A stretch of DNA of 58,483 nucleotides, from the NCBI RefSeq assembly GCF_014647075.1, contig NZ_BMOM01000022.1, positions 1 to 58,483 of the forward strand, given 5' to 3'. A program made the position numbers and the translations under genes. The first letter of the stretch is position 1; each line of letters starts with the position of its first letter. Under the pieces are notes generated by a model. That model ran no database searches and had not been told where the DNA came from. It was given only the letters and a program-made list of their open reading frames with translations. Origin of the DNA: Deinococcus aerophilus (GTDB lineage: Bacteria; Deinococcota; Deinococci; Deinococcales; Deinococcaceae). Positions 53,263 through 58,483 of this stretch are shown piece after piece.

Positions 53263-54579
53263 GTGAATGCCAAACGCCTGACCATTGTGGGGGCCGCGCT
53301 GACGGCCACGGCCGCCGTTGCCTACGCGCAGCTCGGCGGCTACTCCCAAACCAACCTCACCAATTCTGCCGTCGGCAAGACGTTGCTGGACGTGATCGGG
53401 GATCTCAAGCAGTATTACCTCTACCCGGTGGACGAGGACAAACTGCTGCGCGGCGCGATCAACGGCGCGGTGGGCAGCCTGAACGATGAATTCACCTACT
53501 ACAGCCAGCCTGAAGACAATGCCATCGACGCCGAGAACCTTGCGGGCAACTTCTACGGCATCGGCGTGCAGCTCGTCGCTGCCAACCCGGACGGCACCGG
53601 GGGCAAGATCGACAATGTGTTCAAGACCGGGGCGGCCATCGCCGCGGGCGTGCAGATCGGTGACGTGTTCGTCAAGGTGGACGACACCGAGGTGATCAAC
53701 AGCAAGCTCAACGAGATCGTGCGTCTGGTACGCGGCAAGCAGGGCACCACCGTCACCATCACCTTCGCGCGGGGGGGCAAGCCCTACACCGTCAAGATGG
53801 AGCGCCAGCCGGTGACCATCGTGGATGTGGAACAGACCATTCTGCCCGGCAACGTGGGCTACATCGCGCTGAACACCTTCTACAACGAGAAGGTCAGCCA
53901 GCAGTTCCGCGCCGCCGTGGCCGACATGAAGAAGAAGAACGTGCAGAAGCTGATTCTGGACCTGCGCGACAACGGTGGCGGTCTGCTCAATGCCGGGGTG
54001 GACGTGGCCGATCAGTTCCTGCAGAGCGGTCCCATCGTGAGCCTGCGCGACCGCAACAAGAAGACCGAGGTCTTCGGCACTGCCCGCAACCAGCCCACCG
54101 ACTACACCGGCAAACTCGTGGTGCTGGTGAACAAGAACAGCGCGTCCGCCTCCGAGGTTGTTTCCGGGGCGCTGCAGGACAAGGGCCGGGCACAGGTCAT
54201 CGGGGAGCAGACCTTCGGTAAGGGTGTGGCCCAGATTCCGATCAATCTGCCCGACGGCGGCAAGGTCGCCATCGTGAACAGCGAGTGGTTGACCCCCAAG
54301 GGCCGCCAGATCCACAAGAAGGGCGTTACGCCCGATATCGTGGTGAAGGACACCCGCAACACCACGGCGCTGAACTTCAGCGGCAGCGGTCTGACGGCGG
54401 GCGACAAGATCACCCTGAACGTGGGGGGCAAGCCCGTGACGGTCACCGCCGACAAGGACGGCAAGTTCACCTACACCGGCGAGGTCAAGCGTCCGACCCG
54501 CAGCGCCACCCAGGGTGAGGCTGTGGTGGACGTGCAGAACGACGCCATTTTGCAAAAGGCCCTGGACCTGCTGAAGTAA
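53263..54579 (+). CDS. S41 carboxyl-terminal processing protease (CtpA-like)
   Basis: Exported serine protease of 438 residues. It has a signal peptide (NAKRLTIVGAALTATAAVAYA), a PDZ domain with FYGIGVQLVAANPDG and AIAAGVQIGDVFVKVDD, and a protease core LILDLRDNGGGLLNAGVDVA. The Ser-Lys dyad is Ser 295 in NKNSASASEV and Lys 320 in EQTFGKGVAQ, 25 residues apart as in the family. A C-terminal beta domain of about 80 residues follows. The GTG start lies 6 nt after TATCCT, pointing to a leaderless mRNA. Confidence 0.95.
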   Translation: MNAKRLTIVGAALTATAAVAYAQLGGYSQTNLTNSAVGKTLLDVIGDLKQYYLYPVDEDKLLRGAINGAVGSLNDEFTYYSQPEDNAIDAENLAGNFYGIGVQLVAANPDGTGGKIDNVFKTGAAIAAGVQIGDVFVKVDDTEVINSKLNEIVRLVRGKQGTTVTITFARGGKPYTVKMERQPVTIVDVEQTILPGNVGYIALNTFYNEKVSQQFRAAVADMKKKNVQKLILDLRDNGGGLLNAGVDVADQFLQSGPIVSLRDRNKKTEVFGTARNQPTDYTGKLVVLVNKNSASASEVVSGALQDKGRAQVIGEQTFGKGVAQIPINLPDGGKVAIVNSEWLTPKGRQIHKKGVTPDIVVKDTRNTTALNFSGSGLTAGDKITLNVGGKPVTVTADKDGKFTYTGEVKRPTRSATQGEAVVDVQNDAILQKALDLLK

Positions 54580-54601
54580 TCAGGGAATCCGGGCCAAACT
54601 C

Positions 54602-54644
54602 AAAGATTGCCCCTCCCCGGCTGTTGCGGGAGGGGCAATCTTTT
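54602..54644. terminator. Bidirectional terminator
   Basis: AAAGATTGCCCCTCCC (54602-54617) pairs perfectly with GGGAGGGGCAATCTTT (54628-54643). T-rich sequence lies on both strands. It serves the convergent protease (+) and pullulanase (-) genes. Confidence 0.92.
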
Positions 54645-54657
54645 GGGCGGTTGGTCC

Positions 54658-57600
54658 CTACTTGCCGACAAACACCGCGGTGGTCAATCCCGGCACGGTC
54701 ACGCCGTTGCCGCTGACCTTGCTCGTCTTGACCACGGGATCGCTGCTCGCGGCCAGGGCCGGGTGCAGGCTCAGCTTCAGGCCGGCCAGGGCCGCGTCGT
54801 TCAGGGTCACGGCCTTGCCGCCTCCGTTGAAAACCACCACGATGTTCTTATAGGGATTGGTCGGGCTGACCGCGCCGCTGAGCTTCATGGCAATCACGCC
54901 GGGAAGCTGTTTGGGGCCCGTATTCAGGAAGGTCAGGCCGCGCTGCACCTGCGCCGCCGTTTCCATGCGGAACAGGTCCGAGGAGTAGCGCACCCGCAGG
55001 AACTCGCGGTAAGAATCGAAGGCCCGCTGGATGTCGGCCGGGCTGGGCTTCAGCGCCGCGTTGCCCAGGATGGGGCGGTACAGGTCCCAGTTGCCCCCGT
55101 TCTTCTCGGCCATCGGGAGGCCCCGGCCGAAGCCGTTGGTCTGCCCGGTCCAGTCGATGGTGTTGAACCAGTCGCCGCTGTTGTAGCTGTCGGTGTCGAA
55201 GCTCTTGGAGCGCAACAGGTCGTCGCCCGAGGTGCTGAAGGGCAGGCCCTGCCCCAGCAGGATGAGGCTGTTGGCCAGGTTCTGCATGCGGGTGCGCTGG
55301 GCCGGGGTCGCGTTCAGCGGGGCCTTGAGCAGCACGGCGTCGTAGAGGGTCTGGTTGTCGTGGGCGCTGGCGTAGTTGATGCTCTCTCGGGGAGAGGCGG
55401 CGTATCCGGCCGGAGCGTCACCGTATTTGATTCCCGCGCCCGTCACGGTCTGTCCCGCCGCGTTGGTCAGTTTGTAATCGCGCAGGTTGCCGGTCAGGCC
55501 CACGCGGATCAAGTCGGAGAGTTGCAGCAGCTTGGCCGCGTCGGTGTTGCCCGGCTGCCCATTGGGCAGGCCCACCAGCCCGGTGGCGAAGCCCTGTTCC
55601 TGCAGGCCTCCAAACGGGTTGCCCCCCCGCACCGCGTCCCGGATGCGGTCGTTGAAGGTGCCGATGCCCTGACCGTACATGTTGGTCTGGGTGGCGTTCA
55701 CGCCGCGCTTGTTGCCCTGAACCTCGCCGAAGTCCCAGCCCTCGCCGTACAGGTAGATCTGCTTGCCGTCCACACCGTCTTTCGAGACGGTCAGGGCGTC
55801 CAGCGCCGCGCGGGCCGCCGCCATATCCGAAACGAGGTGGTGGCCCATCAGGTCGAAGCGGAACCCGTCTACCTTGTAGGCTTTCGCCATCAGAACCAGG
55901 GTGTCCAGCATCAGCCGGCGCATCATGGTGTGTTCGGTGGCGGTGTTCGAGCAACACGTGGAGTTCTCCACGCCGCCGTTCACGTTCAGGCGGTGGTAGT
56001 AGCCGGGAACAATCTTGTCCAGCACGCTGCGTTCCGCCTGGCCCGCCGCGTTGGTGTGGTTGAAGACCACGTCCTGAATCACGCGCAGGCCCGAGGCGTT
56101 GAGCGCCATGACCATCTGGCGGTATTCCCTGGTGCGCTCGCCCGGCTTCACCGCGTAGCTGCCCTCGGGCACCATGTAGTGGTACGGGTCATAGCCCCAG
56201 TTGTAGGGATCGGCGTCCCTGACGGCGTTCACGGCCTTTTGCTGTTCCTCGCTGTTGGAAGCGAATTTGCTCAGGTCGCTGCCCACCGACTTCCAGGCCT
56301 CCTTGTTCTCGTCGATGGTGGCGATGTCGAAGGTGGGCAGCAGGTGGATGGCCTTCAGTCCCGCGTCGGCCAGCGCCCGGAGGTGTTTCATGCCGTCGCT
56401 GCCGCTCTGGGTGAAGGCCAGGTAGGTGCCACGCTGCGCGGCCGGGACGGTCCGGTCGGCGGCACTGAAGTCGCGCAGGTGCAGTTCGTAGAAGCTGAGG
56501 TCATTCACAGAGCGCAGCGCGGGCTTTTTCAGCGTGTCCCATCCGGTGGGCTTCTGCGCGGGGTCGTTCAGGTCGGTCAGCAGGCTGCGCGTGCTGTTGA
56601 GCGTCAGGCCCACCGAATAGGGGTCGGTCACGAGGTTGGTCTCGATTTTTCCCGTGCTGGGCGCGAAGACCCGGGTCTCGAACCGGTAGGCGCGGTTCTT
56701 CCAGCCCGCGTCGCCGGCCGCCGTCCAGACCCCGTTTTCCCCCCGGGTCATGGGTACGGTTTTCTCGTTCCCGCCGTCGGCGTCACTCAGGCGCAGTTTC
56801 ACGTCCTGGGCGGTGGGGGCCCAGACCCGCACGGTGGGCATGTTGCCCGTCCAGGTTACGCCCAGCGGCCCGCTGTAGGCGTACAGATCGTCCAGCGCCC
56901 ACGCGGTCTGCACTCCGGTCGCGTCCAGCACAGTGCCGTCCGGCATCACCGAGGACACCGCCAGCTGCCCGCGCAGCGCCGCTGCTATCTTGCCCCGGTC
57001 CTCTGCACGCACCCGCAGCAGGGTGTAACCGGCCAGATAGGGGGCTTTGGCCTTGAGCGCCGGCGTCAGTCCGCCCGCGGCCTCCAGGGTCAGGGTCGTG
57101 CCGCCGTCCACGCCTGCCGGGGTGAGCTTCAGCGAGGCATCCTGTGCGGTGTGCAGCGTCAGCAGCGCCCCCGGCTGCACGAAGTCCGGTTTGACGGCCA
57201 CCAGATCGCGCTCCAGCATGATCGCCCGCTGCTTTTTCAGGTCGCCCACCTGCCGCACGCTGGTGTCCGGTTTGGTGGTGTTGACCGCCGTATTGCCGCT
57301 GACGATCCACGCCTGGGCGCTGCCGGCCGGGTTGGCCTGTGCGGCGCTCAGGGTCATGTCCGGGCCTGGGTCCTTTTCATCGCCCTTGTGGATGATGAAG
57401 TTCAGTTTCTTCCAGTCGGTTTTCATCGGCACGTCCCAGTACACGCCAAAGCCGTTGCTGCCGGTCTGGTTCAGCGGCGCGGTCCACTCGGTGGGTGTGC
57501 TGGTGTCCTCCCAGACGTGCAGGCCCCAGCCGTCGTATTTGCCGTCCGGGCGGTAATAGTTGATGCGCGCGGTGTTGGCGGGGACCGGCGCGTCCTGCGC

Positions 57601-58035
57601 GACGTAGGCAAAGTCGGCCTTGCCGCTGCGGACCAGCACCTCGCGTCCCTGGGTCGGGTCGGCGAACAGGTCCGGGCCCGGATCCTTCTCATCGCCCTTG
57701 TGGACGATGAAGCCCACCTTGGCTGCGCCTGCCTTGAGGGGCACGTCCCAGTACGCGCCGCCCGCGTCCACGCCGGTCTGGGGCAGGGGCTTGCTCCATT
57801 CCACCGCGGCGGTGGTGTCTTCCCAGACGTGCAGGCCCCAGCCGTCATATTTGCCGTCGGGCCGCAGGTAGCGCACGCGCAGCACGTTCTGCGCGATGGG
57901 TGGGGTGGTCTGGGCGGTCTGGGCGAGCACCGCCAGCGGGGAGGCCAGCGCGGACGGTGCTGTGGGAGCGGGAAGGGTTTGTGCGGCGGCCGCAGCAGCC
58001 AGCGCGAGCGTCAGAAACGTTGCCATCGTTTTCAT
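54658..58035 (-). CDS. Secreted type I pullulanase with two starch-binding modules
   Basis: Debranching enzyme cleaving alpha-1,6 links in pullulan or glycogen, 1125 residues. A signal peptide (about 1-19) is followed by two tandem CBM41-like modules (about 50-150 and 158-265). Each carries RPDGKYDGWGLHVWEDT and FIVHKGDEKDPGPD or FIIHKGDEKDPGPD. A GH13 N-terminal domain and catalytic barrel follow, with the type I pullulanase motif YNWGYDP (about 606-612), DVVFNHTN, nucleophile Asp 728 in GFRFDLMGHH, acid/base Glu 765 in YGEGWDF, and Asp 893 in ASAHDNQT. The ATG at 58035 gives the signal peptide; a longer frame to 58119 is unlikely. Confidence 0.95.
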   Translation of the reverse strand: MKTMATFLTLALAAAAAAQTLPAPTAPSALASPLAVLAQTAQTTPPIAQNVLRVRYLRPDGKYDGWGLHVWEDTTAAVEWSKPLPQTGVDAGGAYWDVPLKAGAAKVGFIVHKGDEKDPGPDLFADPTQGREVLVRSGKADFAYVAQDAPVPANTARINYYRPDGKYDGWGLHVWEDTSTPTEWTAPLNQTGSNGFGVYWDVPMKTDWKKLNFIIHKGDEKDPGPDMTLSAAQANPAGSAQAWIVSGNTAVNTTKPDTSVRQVGDLKKQRAIMLERDLVAVKPDFVQPGALLTLHTAQDASLKLTPAGVDGGTTLTLEAAGGLTPALKAKAPYLAGYTLLRVRAEDRGKIAAALRGQLAVSSVMPDGTVLDATGVQTAWALDDLYAYSGPLGVTWTGNMPTVRVWAPTAQDVKLRLSDADGGNEKTVPMTRGENGVWTAAGDAGWKNRAYRFETRVFAPSTGKIETNLVTDPYSVGLTLNSTRSLLTDLNDPAQKPTGWDTLKKPALRSVNDLSFYELHLRDFSAADRTVPAAQRGTYLAFTQSGSDGMKHLRALADAGLKAIHLLPTFDIATIDENKEAWKSVGSDLSKFASNSEEQQKAVNAVRDADPYNWGYDPYHYMVPEGSYAVKPGERTREYRQMVMALNASGLRVIQDVVFNHTNAAGQAERSVLDKIVPGYYHRLNVNGGVENSTCCSNTATEHTMMRRLMLDTLVLMAKAYKVDGFRFDLMGHHLVSDMAAARAALDALTVSKDGVDGKQIYLYGEGWDFGEVQGNKRGVNATQTNMYGQGIGTFNDRIRDAVRGGNPFGGLQEQGFATGLVGLPNGQPGNTDAAKLLQLSDLIRVGLTGNLRDYKLTNAAGQTVTGAGIKYGDAPAGYAASPRESINYASAHDNQTLYDAVLLKAPLNATPAQRTRMQNLANSLILLGQGLPFSTSGDDLLRSKSFDTDSYNSGDWFNTIDWTGQTNGFGRGLPMAEKNGGNWDLYRPILGNAALKPSPADIQRAFDSYREFLRVRYSSDLFRMETAAQVQRGLTFLNTGPKQLPGVIAMKLSGAVSPTNPYKNIVVVFNGGGKAVTLNDAALAGLKLSLHPALAASSDPVVKTSKVSGNGVTVPGLTTAVFVGK

Positions 58036-58045
58036 GTAGGGCGTC

Positions 58046-58051
58046 AGTGTA
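58046..58051 (-). promoter_or_regulatory. -10 box for pullulanase gene
   Basis: TACACT on the minus strand, 10 nt before the ATG at 58035, so at most a few untranslated nucleotides. Confidence 0.4.
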
Positions 58052-58142
58052 CCCGCTGGCGGCGGCGCTGCCCTCCTGCAAAGGCCCAACCACGCTGAAC
58101 CCGTCTTGGTCCTCGGCACACCTGCCCGCCGCCCGCGCCCCC

Positions 58143-58148
58143 TACCCT
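58143..58148 (+). promoter_or_regulatory. -10 box for the second small acidic protein gene
   Basis: TACCCT, 6 nt before the ATG at 58155. Confidence 0.5.
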
Positions 58149-58154
58149 GAACCC

Positions 58155-58346
58155 ATGACCGGACACACCAGTGACGAGCACTTTGACGAGAAGCCCGAAC
58201 ACCACAGCGACGCCGAAAGCCTGCGCAAGATTCCCGAGCGCTATGAGCACAATCCCGATGTCGTTCAGGACGGCCCCGGCAACCCCGACATCGGGACGGA
58301 GGAGCCCGAGGACACCACCACCCTGCCGGGCCGTGTCTCCATCTGA
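58155..58346 (+). CDS. Small acidic, probably disordered protein
   Basis: A 63-residue hydrophilic protein rich in Asp, Glu, His and Pro (MTGHTSDEHFDEKPEHHSD, then KIPERYEHNPDVVQDG), with no hydrophobic core. I recognise no family. It has a leaderless-type promoter and resembles the 96-residue protein at 31967 in composition, but not in alignable sequence. It is divergent from the pullulanase gene. Confidence 0.6.
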   Translation: MTGHTSDEHFDEKPEHHSDAESLRKIPERYEHNPDVVQDGPGNPDIGTEEPEDTTTLPGRVSI

Positions 58347-58394
58347 GTCGACTTCAGCCCGAGCGGGGTTCCGCCCCGCCGGGCGGCCTGTAGG

Positions 58395-58483
58395 TCACGG
58401 CACGACCACCGTTCCCAGGGCGCCATAATTGCCCAGCACGGCTGCGCCCACCGCCGCGGCGGTCCCCTCGCGTACCAGCGCGA
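58395..58483 (-). CDS. C-terminal end of an unrecognised gene (cut by window)
   Basis: The last 28 or so residues of a minus-strand frame ending in a TGA at 58397-58395. The visible part reads ALVREGTAAAVGAAVL then GNYGALGTVVVP. It has coding-like composition and lies after the small acidic gene in a convergent arrangement. Too little is present to name a family. Confidence 0.4.
   Translation of the reverse strand, partial: ALVREGTAAAVGAAVLGNYGALGTVVVP

Noticed and set aside
54607..58098. Plus-strand open frame of 1163 codons opposite the pullulanase gene
   Set aside because: Shadow of the pullulanase frame; composition is Gly/Val/His/Arg-rich without motifs, and it starts within the bidirectional terminator.

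Overview
The window is a chromosomal stretch of a Deinococcus species. The evidence is high-GC coding sequence, a division/cell-wall (dcw) cluster ordered murG-murC-murB-ftsQ-ftsA-ftsZ, RecF, RNase HII, FtsEX and a primary sigma factor with a basic tail of the deinococcal kind, and many genes with a TANNNT -10 box 5-8 nt before the start codon. That spacing is typical of leaderless mRNAs, which are known to be abundant in Deinococcus. I see no tRNA, rRNA, insertion sequence, phage gene, CRISPR array or clear pseudogene.

Layout. 0.2-7.2 kb (- strand): dcw cluster, peptidoglycan precursor enzymes then divisome proteins, ending at ftsZ with a strong terminator. 7.3-12.3 kb (-): class I aminotransferase, NarL-type response regulator with its histidine kinase, and lepA. 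12.5-16.1 kb: a GNAT protein (+), a small membrane protein, RNase HII and an acyl-CoA synthetase (-). 16.4-24.8 kb (+): a LIV/HAAT-type ABC transporter (livG, livH, livM, binding protein, livF) interleaved with two adenylate-forming ligases, which looks like a transport-plus-CoA-activation locus. 25.0-33.5 kb: RsmC-like methyltransferase, rpoD, a DUF4129/MoxR/DUF58 module, a small acidic protein and an LpxB-like glycosyltransferase (-). 33.6-37.4 kb: an unrecognised protein (+) and a sugar ABC transporter (-).

37.4-58.5 kb: the leuS locus with a leader that looks like a transcription attenuator (leaderless 13-codon ORF with two CTT leucine codons, alternative hairpins, terminator); a lipoprotein hydrolase (-) divergent from a polyprenyl synthetase (+); an N-formylglutamate amidohydrolase-like protein (-); recF and a DciA-like gene (+, overlapping); a MoaB/MogA protein, a membrane protein, truD, a secreted protein and a DUF3293-like ORF with no ordinary start codon (+); rpsP (-); a telescoped ftsE-ftsX-envC operon preceded by a 42-codon coupled ORF (-); a CtpA-type protease (+); a large secreted type I pullulanase (-); a second small acidic leaderless protein (+); and the cut end of one more gene.

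Most notable: the leuS leader, the coupled micro-ORF before ftsE, the EnvC-like protein with every expected LytM metal ligand lost, the transporter/CoA-ligase cluster with an inverted-repeat operator candidate, and the consistent leaderless promoter architecture.
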